Below, piece by piece: positions 24,291 to 33,390 of a DNA stretch of 64,000 nt. Origin of the DNA: VAZQ01 sp963835165. Lineage in GTDB: Bacteria; Pseudomonadota; Alphaproteobacteria; Rhizobiales; Xanthobacteraceae. Position 1 is the stretch's first letter; every line of letters starts with the position of its first letter. Location of the stretch: NCBI GenBank assembly GCA_963835165.1, contig CAWIGD010000071.1, positions 124,001 to 188,000 of the forward strand, written 5' to 3'. Both the position numbers and the translations under genes were made by a program. The notes beneath the pieces were generated by a model, which worked only from the letters and a program-made list of their open reading frames with translations, did not search any database and was not told where the DNA came from.

Positions 24291-24899
24291 ATGGCCAGCC
24301 GTCACCCCGCCTTCTTCGAAGGTACTGAAATGCCGACGGCCGGTTGGTGGGAGACACTATGGCCCAAACCTGCCCGGGTGCTTGAGGCTGTCGGCCTCAA
24401 GCGCAACATGGATGCAGTCGATCTCTGCTGTGGTGATGGTTGGTTCACATCGGAAATGGCGAAGATCGCCCGCCGCGTGCTCGCAATCGACATCGACCGC
24501 AACATGTTGGACGTGGCGCGGGATCGCCTCATCAAGGCCGGCACGACGAATTTCGAGCTTGTGGAAGGTGACGCCTACGAACTCACCACGCTTGCAGGCA
24601 GGTTAGTTGATTTCGTGTTCATGGCGAACGCCTTTCACGGCGTCCCCAATCAGCTTCGACTAGCGCAAGCTATACACAAAACGTTGAAGCCGGGCGGGCG
24701 CTTTGCCGTTGTCAACTGGCATCAGCGGCCGCGCGAGGAAACCACAATCTTGGGCGAGCCACGGGGACCAAAGACTGACTTGAGGATGTCGCCGGAGCAA
24801 ACCATCAAGTCGGTCGAAGCGGGCAGCCTCATATTCGGAGAACTTGTCGAGTTGCCACCCTATCATTACGCCGTCATCTTCGAACGCTCGTGGCTTTGA
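24291..24899 (+). CDS. Class I SAM-dependent methyltransferase, divergent partner of ArsR-rhodanese
   Basis: 202-residue methyltransferase starting MASRHPAFFEGTEMPTAGWW. SAM motif I is unusual in holding two adjacent Cys: AVDLCCGDGWFTSEMAKIA near residues 42-60. VLAIDIDRNMLDVARDRL and LKPGGRFAVVNWHQRP follow the class I order. An ATG at 24261 lies inside the operator region and is less likely. Divergent arrangement with the ArsR-rhodanese gene suggests induction by the same signal, for example arsenical, selenium or sulfur species that this enzyme could methylate. That role is inference; no arsenite methyltransferase Cys triad is evident. Confidence 0.82.
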   Translation: MASRHPAFFEGTEMPTAGWWETLWPKPARVLEAVGLKRNMDAVDLCCGDGWFTSEMAKIARRVLAIDIDRNMLDVARDRLIKAGTTNFELVEGDAYELTTLAGRLVDFVFMANAFHGVPNQLRLAQAIHKTLKPGGRFAVVNWHQRPREETTILGEPRGPKTDLRMSPEQTIKSVEAGSLIFGELVELPPYHYAVIFERSWL

Positions 24900-25005
24900 G
24901 CCAACATCAAGATGCACGGTAGCACGTGCCGAATGGGGCCCATGGGCTGCGCCCCCTGATCCGCCGCGCCGAGACCGATAGCCACGCGGTGATGCACCAT
25001 TGAGG

Positions 25006-25428
25006 TCAGCCTGATTTAGGCACGCAATATTTTGAGAAGATCAGCTTGAGTGCACTTCTGGTGCGCTCGATATCGCCACGAAGCGTGATGGAGCCCTTAT
25101 TATCCTTGTCAACTTTCGGCAGTTGTTCAAATGAGTGTTCTACGACCGTGTTGTCACCTTCAAACGATATTTTGCCGGTAGTCTCGTCAACCACAATCGA
25201 GTCCGGCTTAATCTCTTTCAAATAGTACAGAAAAGAGTTGCCAGGGGTCTCGACCGATATGATGCACTTGCTTTCGTCAACGATTGAGGTCAGCAATTGA
25301 GGGGTTCTTCCCCCGGCGTTTCCGGAAAAAACGTAGTTGACGGCTTGCTTGAAAGCATCGTCGCCGGAAATCGCTGTGCCAGCCCACGCCGTTACAGCCA
25401 CCAGAATCGCCGCACTCAAGCCTCGCAT
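25006..25428 (-). CDS. Hypothetical secreted protein
   Basis: 140 residues with a signal peptide (MRGLSAAILVAVTAWAGTA, cleavage near AIS-G). The mature part is small and mixed in charge, with two Cys (DESKCIISVE and FSKYCVPKSG) that could form a disulfide in the periplasm. I recognise no family. The gene is more AT-rich than the core genes, in keeping with the accessory character of the 19-26 kb stretch. It stands alone between two plus-strand genes. Confidence 0.6.
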   Translation of the reverse strand: MRGLSAAILVAVTAWAGTAISGDDAFKQAVNYVFSGNAGGRTPQLLTSIVDESKCIISVETPGNSFLYYLKEIKPDSIVVDETTGKISFEGDNTVVEHSFEQLPKVDKDNKGSITLRGDIERTRSALKLIFSKYCVPKSG

Positions 25429-25699
25429 GTTTGCCTCGTTTTGATCTACAGCAGATTGGCCTAACTCTGCTGCCAGCCTTATGCGGCAGCATTTTGCTTA
25501 TCCCACGAGAACGTCGGGCGCCCAGGCAGGCCGCCGTCGCCGCAGTGAACCGACAGGTCACCTTGCGCGGTTCTGTGATTCGCACCTGGGGTGCGTACTC
25601 ATAAAATCGGCCATGCCCACTTGGCCACCAGAAGCGGCGGAAAAGCGAACATGATTGGAATTAGCCCAATCTCTGATTAGGATGCGGGATAGAGGCGTC

Positions 25700-26254
25700 A
25701 TGACTTTCAATTCGACGACAACATGGGGGTGGCCCGCGAAGGTCCTGCATTGGATCGGTGCGGCGATCATCCTGGTGTTGCTCGTCCACGGCTGGTGGAT
25801 GACGCATATGACGCCACGGCCCGAGCGGCTAGCCAACTATGCGTGGCACTCCGCGCTCGGCTACGACCTATTGGCGCTGACCGTGCTGCGGCTGTTGTGG
25901 CGATGGTTCAATCCGGTGCCGGAGCTACCTGCCGATCTCAAGCCGTGGGAGCGGGCAGCCGCGCGTGTTGGGCACGTTTCGCTCTACGTCCTCATGTTCA
26001 TCGTTTCGCTGACCGGATGGATGGTCGCCACGACGTTCCGCGTCCCCATGACCAAGGACCTGCTCGGGGTCGACGTGCCGGCGATCGTTACCACTGTGGA
26101 TCGCTCGGTGCGCCAGTGGATCGAGGAATCGCATATGGTTCTTGCTTACCTGCTTGCCGCGGTCGTGCTCGTTCACGTCGTCGGAGCGCTGCGTCACCAT
26201 ATGCTCAAACACAACGACGTTCTGCGGCGGATGACTTGGAGTGCACGCGCCTAG
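25700..26254 (+). CDS. Cytochrome b561 family protein
   Basis: 184-residue inner-membrane dihaem cytochrome of the bacterial b561 type. Four hydrophobic segments carry His in the expected places: AKVLHWIGAAI, YAWHSALGYDLL, GHVSLYVLMF and ESHMVLAYLL, followed by VHVVGALRHHMLK. It probably moves electrons between quinol and a periplasmic partner. AGAGG lies seven bases before the ATG. The frame is open upstream to 25655, but the conserved N-terminus starts at MTFNSTTTWGW. It is a monocistronic-looking gene. Confidence 0.85.
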   Translation: MTFNSTTTWGWPAKVLHWIGAAIILVLLVHGWWMTHMTPRPERLANYAWHSALGYDLLALTVLRLLWRWFNPVPELPADLKPWERAAARVGHVSLYVLMFIVSLTGWMVATTFRVPMTKDLLGVDVPAIVTTVDRSVRQWIEESHMVLAYLLAAVVLVHVVGALRHHMLKHNDVLRRMTWSARA

Positions 26255-26592
26255 CGGAGATGCGGTTCGCATCCCTGAAGCGCGTCGAAGCTCGGTCACG
26301 CCAACGCATTCAACCAAAGTTCATCGTCGACACCCGGTGCTCTTGTTGTTGAGCACGAGGACGTAGGAAATCGCCGCACATCGTTCGGCGCGCGCCGAAC
26401 GATCGATACTTCACGCGAAAAGCACGAAATCGTGATGGCGATCACAGGACGCTGCCGCGTCTTGTCCTAGTGTTTGCTCGGGAGCGCAGTGTGCGCCGGC
26501 GATGCCGGCGACGCGGGAAACCTGGTCTGACAGGAAGCCTGCCGCGCGGACCATAACTTTGTCCTCGGCGGAATCCACTCACGGAGGACAGC
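26255..26592. other. Intergenic region containing a 24-bp palindrome
   Basis: About 340 bases between cytochrome b561 and the FG-GAP protein. The notable feature is the perfect palindrome at 26380-26403. A GGAGGA ribosome-binding site (26583-26588) precedes the FG-GAP ATG. No gene is supported. Confidence 0.5.
26380..26403. promoter_or_regulatory. Perfect 24-bp palindrome
   Basis: The half-site ATCGTTCGGCGC (26380-26391) is followed directly by its exact reverse complement (26392-26403), without a spacer. It lies 126 bases after the cytochrome b561 stop and 190 bases before the FG-GAP start. There is no T-run after it, so an intrinsic terminator is less likely than an operator. Confidence 0.7.
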
Positions 26593-28576
26593 ATGACCGC
26601 GACTCCCAAGATTTGGAAATCCCTGACGCAAGTCAACGCCACGGACTCGGGCCCGGACGGCGTGGCCCAGGCCGATGGCCAGATCGTCGCTCTCAAGGAT
26701 GGCGGTTACGTCGTCATCTGGGCAGACAACAGTGGGGCGTTTAACCCCAACGGCACGGCCGTGATGGGGCAGCGATACAATTCGGTGGGCAACAAGGTCG
26801 GCGGCGAGGTCCATCTCAGTACCGGCTTTCCTGGAACTGTGTTCCGGCCCGCGGTCACGCTCCTGGGCGACGGAAACCTCGCGGTCGCATTCGTCAACGA
26901 GATCAACGGCGACAACGATATCTACGTGCGCATTTTCAGTCCTTCGCTTACCGTTGGCAGGACTGACTTTATCAACACTGGGGCAACGCAGACGGTCGAC
27001 CCGTCGATCACCGCCTTGGCCGATGGCGGCTACGCCGTCTCCTATACCGTCGATGACGCCCAAATCGCCGGGCGTACCATGAGCATCAGCGGCTTCCCGG
27101 GCCCCCAGTTCGGCGCCTCAGGTTCAACTCACTCCGAGCTCGCGACGCTATCCAACGGCAACTTCGTTGTCGTCCATCAGGGCGCGGCTGGTACCATCGA
27201 CCTCGAGGTCTTGACTCCGAACGCCGGTCTGGCGGGTCTGGCCAGTGCGGGTTTTGGCTCCGATCCGGACGTCGCGGCGCTCCGAGATGGCGGCTTTGTG
27301 GTCGTATGGACCGACCCCGCGAGCTCCAGCGGCGACATTCGGGCCACGATCTTCTCCAACGACACCGGCGTCCCCAACTCCGACGCCTTCCAATTTCTGG
27401 TCAACACGAACACGGCGGGACCGCAGAACGAGGCGAGTGTGGTGGGGCTGGCCGACGGCGGCTTCCTCGTGACCTGGGAGAACGACAACGCCAATCTCGT
27501 GCGCGCGCAGCGGTTCGATGCGGTCGGCGACAAGATCGGCGCCGAGTTCACGGTGAAGAGTGGGGTTTCCGTGGACAGTCCCGACGTGGCCCTGCTGCGC
27601 AATGGCAAAATCGCATTTGCCGTCGGCGATGTTTCGACCGGCGACCCCGACCTGATGACTTCGATCTATTCGACTAAAACGCCGAATGACTTCAATGCCA
27701 ACGGCATCAGCGACTTTCTGTGGCAGGGCGCCGATGGCACGCCGGCGGTCTGGCTGATGAACGGCAAGGACGCGGTGACCGCGGGTGCCGTCGGCTCCAA
27801 TCCGGGGCCGAGCTGGGAGGTCAAGGACAGCGGCGACTTCAACGGTGACGGCAGGGCCGACATTCTGTGGCAGGGCAGCGACGGCACGCCGGCGATCTGG
27901 CTGATGGACGGCACCAACGTGCTATCCACAGGCGCGGCCGGCTCGTTCAATCCGGGTCCGAGCTGGGAGGTCAAGGGCAGCGGCGACTTCAACGGCGACG
28001 GCAAGGACGACATTCTGTGGCAGGGCAGCGATGGCACGGCCGCGATCTGGCTGATGAACGGCACCGACGCGATGACCGTGGGTGCCGTCGGCTCCAATCC
28101 GGGGCCGAGCTGGGAGATCAAGGGCAGCGGCGACTTCAACGGCGACGGCAAGGACGACATTCTGTGGCAGGGCAGCGATGGCACGGCCGGCGATCTGGCT
28201 GATGAACGGCACCAACGTGCTGTCCACCGGCGCGGCCGGCTCGTCCAATCCGGGGCCGAGCTGGGAGGTCAAGGGCAGCGGCGACTTCAACGGCGACGGC
28301 AAGTCCGACATTCTGTGGCAGGGCAGCGATGGCACGGCCGCGATCTGGCTGATGAACGGCACCACCGCAGTGACCGTCACTGCCGTCGGCTCCAATCCGG
28401 GGCCGAGCTGGGAGATCAAGGGCAGCGGCGACTTCAACGGCGACGGCAAATCCGACATCGTGTGGCAGAGCAGCGATGGCACGCCGGCGATCTGGCTGAT
28501 GGACGGCACCAACGTGCTATCCACCAGCGCGGCCGGCTCGTTCAACCCTGGATCGGATTGGGAATTGATCGTCTAA
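26593..28576 (+). pseudogene. FG-GAP/VCBS-like repeat protein, frameshifted in the repeat array
   Basis: Large, probably exported Ca-binding protein of about 660 residues. Residues 1-360 form a beta-propeller-like region with repeats of the type ALxDGGYxVxW (IVALKDGGYVVIWAD, ALRDGGFVVVWTD). Residues from about 366 are six near-identical 49-50-residue units starting DFNGDGKxDILWQGSDGT. The frame breaks in unit 4 at 28185-28191 through one extra base; the rest, ending GSDWELIV at 28576, is in the +1 frame. If the extra base is removed, one intact gene results. No N-terminal signal is visible, so type I secretion is possible. GGAGGA supports the start. Confidence 0.8.
27688..28576 (+). repeat. 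Six tandem repeat units, alternating 147 and 150 bp
   Basis: Units start at 27688, 27835, 27985, 28132, 28283 and 28430. Units 1, 3 and 5 (147 bp) end in VGSNPGPSWE; units 2 and 4 (150 bp; unit 4 has one extra base) carry AAGSFNPGPSWE or AAGSSNPGPSWE; unit 6 is a terminal variant of that type. So the array grew as a 297-bp dimer. DNA identity between like units is very high, indicating recent expansion or gene conversion. Confidence 0.9.
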
Positions 28577-28856
28577 CTTGAGAACACCGCGGCCAGCTTG
28601 TTGAGCCCCTTCGTCGATGGCGTCGCTCATGCACACAGATGCGGAGTCCGCACTCTAACGCCGCTCCTTGAGCGCCTCCGATGGCAGCATCGGCCTCGGT
28701 CAGTCCAATCGCAACTTGTCCGCCCAATGTCGCAAGGCGGACCGTATCGCCTATCGCCGGCAACCGGCGCTCGTTTCGACCGCCGACGATAAATCGATTG
28801 AACAGCTCGCCTCGCGGGTCCATCGCTGTCACCTCGATGCTCGCGGCCCGGTGCGA
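28577..28856. other. Convergent intergenic region
   Basis: About 280 bases between the ends of the FG-GAP and patatin genes. I see no clear terminator and no supported gene in it. The open frames here are continuations of disrupted neighbours. Confidence 0.4.
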
Positions 28857-31381
28857 CTACCCGCCGAGCTCGTCGAGGCGTTGCCGCAAACTCGCGATCA
28901 GCTGCTTGCTGTGGGTGAGGTGCCGCTCCTCGACATCGAGAATGCGGCCGAGGCCGCGCCGCTTGAGCGCCAGCACGTCGATCCCGCCGGCACCGGGCTC
29001 GATCCCGGCGGCGTCGCAGACGATGTCGATCAGCCGGTCGAGAGCATGGAGGCGAGGCCGCGTCGCAGACGATGTCGATCAGCCGGTCGAGGGCATGGAG
29101 GCGGCCCAGGAGATAATCGTTCTCGCGATAGGCGCGCGAGAAAAATGCGGCGAAATGACCAAAGCCGGTGCCCTTGAGGCTCTCGCTTCCGTCGAAGCCT
29201 TTGAGGGCGTGGGCGTCCTGCGGGCTGATGCGGTCGATCAGGATCTCGTTGAGCTCGCCGAACGGGCGCGCGCTCGTGATCGGAAACGTCAGCACGTCCC
29301 AGAACGGAAAGCCGAGATAGTTGATGAGCACTTCCCGCCGCGCATCCGGATGCCATTCGTTCGGGATCGAGCGAGGCGAGAAGATCGTCGAGCTCGCGGG
29401 TCTTGGCGTCGAGATCGATCTCGGCGGCCAGCCGCTCGATCAGCCGGTCGAGCTTGTCGGCGTGCTGCTCCACGAACCGGGTGGCATAGGCAGCAAGATG
29501 CTTCACCTCTCCCGACGACGGCTCGCCGGGAAAAATGTCCGCCACCAGGGCGCGCAGCTCCGGGCTGTAGAATGCGGTCCTCTCGCGACGCCGAAGCCCG
29601 TCGAGGCGCGCATAGAATTCGCGCTTGAGCCGGTCGATCACGACCGGATTGAAGCCTGCGAAGCGTTCCTGACCGAGCAGCTGGTAGAGCCTGTTCTGCC
29701 CCTCGATCAGAAACTGCAGGCGGCGTTCGCGGTATTTCACGTCGAAGGCAAGGAGGTACTTCACCCAGGGCGGGAGCTGATCCGCGGTCTGCGGTTCGAA
29801 TTCGAGCGCTGCGCTGTCCGCGCGCGCGTAGACGATGCCCTTGCGCACCGCCCAGGCGTCGATGATCTCGGCCACCACGCGCGCCAGCGGGGACTGCGGC
29901 GGCATGCCCCGCAGCCTGACGATGAGCTCGGCGCCGAAGGCGCGCACGGACGCAAGCTTGAGCCGGACATAGGCCTGGTAGGCAAATCCGGCGTCGCGCG
30001 CGACATGCGCGTTGACCTGCTCGCGCCAGCCCCTGAGGTCGTCGGTGGAGATCGCGCGATCGAACGTGGTGGTCACGACCTTGGTCACCAGTTCCCCGAC
30101 ATGGGGACGCGCGCTGTCGATGATCGCACGCAGCCGCCGCACCTGGTCGTTGAACTCGATCACGCGGGCGAGTTCATCGGTCACCGGCTGCGAGCTCGGA
30201 ATATCCGACAGCGCGGCGCGCAGGGTGGCAAAGAAGCCCGGGACCTGCTGCCGCCGCGGCGAAACCGGCGGCGCCGGGTGCGGATCGATGTAGACGAGCC
30301 GGCGATCGACCTCGCGATAGGCCGGCCGGCCGTGGATCGCCGAGATCGCCTGCAGGAACGGCCGGTTGTTGAGCACCGAGCCGTCGAGGAAGGATGCCGT
30401 GGCCGGGTCGATGTCGGCGCGCAGGTGTTCTGGAAAGCCCTTGGCGATGAACTCGGCGCGCCGCGGCCAGGTCCCCTGCCGCTGCGCCACCACCTCGTCC
30501 ATTTCCACGATCCGCGCCGGCGGAAAGGCGCCGGGGAACGAGGAGGTCGCGCGTGCGGCAAAGGCGAGGCCCGGGGCGTTGTCGAGCTCGAAATCGCTTT
30601 CGACCTCGCCGTTGGAGTGGCGGCGATAGTTGAAGCGCAAAACGTGGTGATGGTCGAGCTCATGGATGAGCGGCGGATCGTGGATCTGCACGAGCTCCTG
30701 GTAGCCGTAATAGTCCGTCAGGGTGACGAACAGGTCGAGCACCTGGCCGGAGGGAAGCAGCGACCTCGCGGGATCCTTCCCCGCGCCCATCGAGGTCACG
30801 GCGTCATACATCAGGCCCGCCATCACGCGGCCGTCGAGCGGCGGCTGGAACCAGCGCGAGCGCACGAACAGCGACAATTTTTCCCGCACCTCCATGTCGG
30901 TGATGGTGCGGAACCGCCCGGTCGCACCGGCGGCCCAGAACAGCGGCTGCAGGAACCACTTGCTCCACCGGCGGGCCCGCGCCTGCGGCGACAGCAGGAC
31001 GTCCACATCGGCATTCGTGAGCCACAGCTCGCGCAGCGCTTCCATCGGCAGATCGTGGCTCAAGGCGCGCGCCAGCATGGTGCCGTTGATGCCGCCGGCC
31101 GAGGCGCCCGCGATGATGTCCACGATCACGCGCAGTTCGAGCGTGCGGCCGATCTCGCGCAGCAGCTCGAAATACACCCCCTCGGTGTCGTATTCGGGAT
31201 CGCTTCCATCGAAGCAGTCGAAGAAGGTCGCGTTCGCGCGCCGGGAGCGATCCGCGATGGCGTGCAGCGCGCGCGAGGCCCGCACCAGCTTGAGGATCTC
31301 CTTGCTGATGCCATGCATGTAGACGGCGAGCGAAATGCCGCCGAAGCAAACGAGCGCAATGCGAAGTTCCTTCTCCCGCAA
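28857..31381 (-). pseudogene. Patatin-like phospholipase, frame-disrupted near the 3' end
   Basis: Long patatin-like protein (DUF3376 type), about 820 residues when repaired. It has LRIALVCFGGISLAVYMHG at the N-terminus, the nucleophile elbow IIAGASAGGINGT (catalytic Ser) and DGSVLNNRPF with the dyad Asp. The frame is intact from 31381 to about 29362. There one extra base (near 29361-29364) breaks it; the next frame reads NEWHPDARREVLINYLGFPF. A 49-bp tandem duplication (29012-29103) breaks it again; the last frame ends RLDELGG with a TAG at 28857. An acyl-hydrolase on lipids is expected. It lies 18 bases downstream of the threonine deaminase gene. Confidence 0.78.
29012..29103. repeat. 49-bp-period tandem duplication inside the patatin gene
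   Basis: Two 43-base copies, 29012-29054 and 29061-29103, differ at one base (GAGAGC versus GAGGGC) and are separated by AGGCCG. The period of 49 bases is not a multiple of three, so it shifts the frame. Both copies encode LHALDRLIDIVCDA on the minus strand. Confidence 0.9.
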
Positions 31382-31399
31382 GACCCAGAGCCCCTTCCC

Positions 31400-32623
31400 T
31401 CACTCCATCGTGCTCGCCGTGTCGATCCATACCGGCTGGAAGCCTTCGGCCTTCAGCGCTTTGAAAATCTCCTCCGCGTGCGGCCGATCGCGCGTTTCCA
31501 CCGTCACGTCGAGCTTGGCGCCCTTGGCCGGCACATCGAGGAACAGCCGCCGATGCTCGACCTCGAGAATATTGGCGCCGAGGCGCCCGAGCCGGGTGGC
31601 GATCTGCCCGAGCACGCCGGGCCGGTCGGGAATGGTCAGGCGGAAGGAGACGATACGGTGCTCGCGCTCGAGCTCGCGCACCATCACCGAGGCGAGAATG
31701 CGCGGGTCGATGTTGCCGCCGCACAGGATCAGCCCCACCTTGCGGCCGCGGAACCGGTCCGGCCTGGCCAGCATGGCGCCGAGCCCGGCCGCGCCGGCGC
31801 CTTCCGCCATGGTCTTCTGCAAGGTGAGATAGGCGTTGACCGCCCGCTCGAGATGCGCCTCGTCGACCAGCATGATCTCGGTGACGAGCGCGCGCACGAT
31901 CGGCAGCGTAAGCGCGCCCACGTTCTTGACCGCGATGCCTTCCGCCAGCGTCGGGCCGCCGAAGGGCCGGTCCTCCCCGCTGAGCGCGTTCCAGAACGAG
32001 GGATAAAGCGCCGCCTCCACCCCGATGATCTCGATCGCGGGCGACCGCGCGCGCGCCGCAATGGCGTTGCCGGCGATCAGCCCGCCGCCGCCGATCGGGA
32101 TCACCAGCATTTCGAGGTCGTGGGCGTCTTCCAGCATTTCGAGCGCGATGGTCCCCTGGCCCGCGATCACCAGGGGATCGTCGTAGGGGTGCACGAAGGT
32201 GAGGTTGCGCTCGCCGGCCAGGGTCTGCGCGCGCACCTGCGCCTCCGCCACGCTTTCGCCGTCGAGCACGACCTCGGCGCCGTGGGCCTGCGTCGCCTCG
32301 ACCTTCACGAACGGGGTGGTCACCGGCATCACGATGGTGGCCGGGATTCCCAGCCGCGCGGCGTGGTAGGCGACCGCCTGGGCGTGGTTGCCGGCGGACA
32401 TCGCAATGACCCCGCGCCCGCGCGCCGCTGCATCGAGCGAGGCGAGCTTGTTGAGCGCGCCGCGATCCTTAAACGAGTTGGTGACCTGGAGGTTTTCGTA
32501 TTTCACATGGACGTCGGCGCCGGTCAGCGCCGAGAGCTTGGGCGCCGGCAGCATGGGCGTGCGCAACACCTGGCCCGCGATCGTGCGGCGCGCGGCCTCG
32601 ATGTCGGCAACGGTGACGCTCAT
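31400..32623 (-). CDS. ilvA: Threonine ammonia-lyase (threonine deaminase) with C-terminal ACT domain
   Basis: 407-residue PLP enzyme converting threonine to 2-oxobutanoate and ammonia. The PLP Lys motif NSFKDRGALNKL lies near residue 50, AMSAGNHAQAVAYHA follows, the PLP-phosphate glycine loop is IPIGGGGLIAG, and LCGGNIDP lies near 310. A C-terminal ACT domain (HRIVSFRLTIPDRPGVLGQI) makes it the shorter, catabolic-type length rather than the two-ACT biosynthetic IlvA. AGCAGG precedes the ATG at 32623. It is 18 bases upstream of the patatin gene and divergent from the RDD gene. Confidence 0.9.
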   Translation of the reverse strand: MSVTVADIEAARRTIAGQVLRTPMLPAPKLSALTGADVHVKYENLQVTNSFKDRGALNKLASLDAAARGRGVIAMSAGNHAQAVAYHAARLGIPATIVMPVTTPFVKVEATQAHGAEVVLDGESVAEAQVRAQTLAGERNLTFVHPYDDPLVIAGQGTIALEMLEDAHDLEMLVIPIGGGGLIAGNAIAARARSPAIEIIGVEAALYPSFWNALSGEDRPFGGPTLAEGIAVKNVGALTLPIVRALVTEIMLVDEAHLERAVNAYLTLQKTMAEGAGAAGLGAMLARPDRFRGRKVGLILCGGNIDPRILASVMVRELEREHRIVSFRLTIPDRPGVLGQIATRLGRLGANILEVEHRRLFLDVPAKGAKLDVTVETRDRPHAEEIFKALKAEGFQPVWIDTASTME

Positions 32624-32756
32624 GTGCCTGCTCTCCCGCCCGCGCGCCGCGCCGTCCCGGATGGCGCAAATGCCCGTGCCTCTTGCGCCCGGACCGTCTA
32701 TTCTCCATTTGCCGGTAGCGCAAAGATAGCAAGGATCGCCGGCGGAGATACCGGTG

Positions 32757-33299
32757 ATGACGCAGGAGCGGAGGATCGGCGTGTCGATCGACGTCAAGCC
32801 CCATGCCTACGACCCGGCGGTCAGTCCGGAACTGTTCGAAGGGGTGCTGGCGCGCCGATTCGTCGCCTTTCTGATCGACGTCACCATCATCGCCATTCCG
32901 GTGATGTTCGCGGCGGTGTTCATCTTCATCATCGGCGTGGTCACGCTCGGGATCGGCTGGGCGCTGTACTGGCTGCTCTCGCCCGCGACGGTGATCTGGG
33001 CGGTCTGCTATTACGGGTACACGTTCGGCAGCCCGGCCTCGGCGACCATCGGGATGCGGATCATGGATCTGGAGATGCGCACCTGGTACGGGGCGCCGGC
33101 CTATTTCGTGCTCGGCGCGGTACACGCGATCGTCTACTGGGTCACGGTCTCGTTCATCACGCCGTTCATCCTGCTGGTCGCCTTCTTCAACCGCCGCCGG
33201 CGGCTGCTGCACGACATGCTGGTGGGCACCATCGTGATCAACAACCCGGCGCGCGCGCAGGCGCTGCGCGCGCCGCCCGGCTGGGGGAGCGAGCGCTGA
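32757..33299 (+). CDS. RDD family membrane protein
   Basis: 180-residue inner-membrane protein of the RDD family. The hallmark is LARRFVAFLIDVTIIAIPVM near residue 30 (the R-x-x-A-x-x-x-D pattern), followed by two more hydrophobic regions and the late RRRRLLHDMLVGTIVI segment. Function of the family is uncertain; some members take part in Na+/H+ exchange. The GTG at 32754 or the adjacent ATG at 32757 may start it, with GGAG upstream. It is followed after about 90 bases by bpt in the same direction. Confidence 0.85.
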   Translation: MTQERRIGVSIDVKPHAYDPAVSPELFEGVLARRFVAFLIDVTIIAIPVMFAAVFIFIIGVVTLGIGWALYWLLSPATVIWAVCYYGYTFGSPASATIGMRIMDLEMRTWYGAPAYFVLGAVHAIVYWVTVSFITPFILLVAFFNRRRRLLHDMLVGTIVINNPARAQALRAPPGWGSER

Positions 33300-33390
33300 G
33301 CGAGCGCGCGCCGAGCGAAAGAGATTTGACGAGAGCCGCCGCCCGCGCGATCCTGCCAGCGTCGGCAACGCGTCGCCGTTCGAGAGTCCC

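Noticed and set aside
26380..26403. Intrinsic terminator of the cytochrome b561 gene
   Set aside because: The palindrome has no spacer and no following T-run, and lies 126 bases after the stop.
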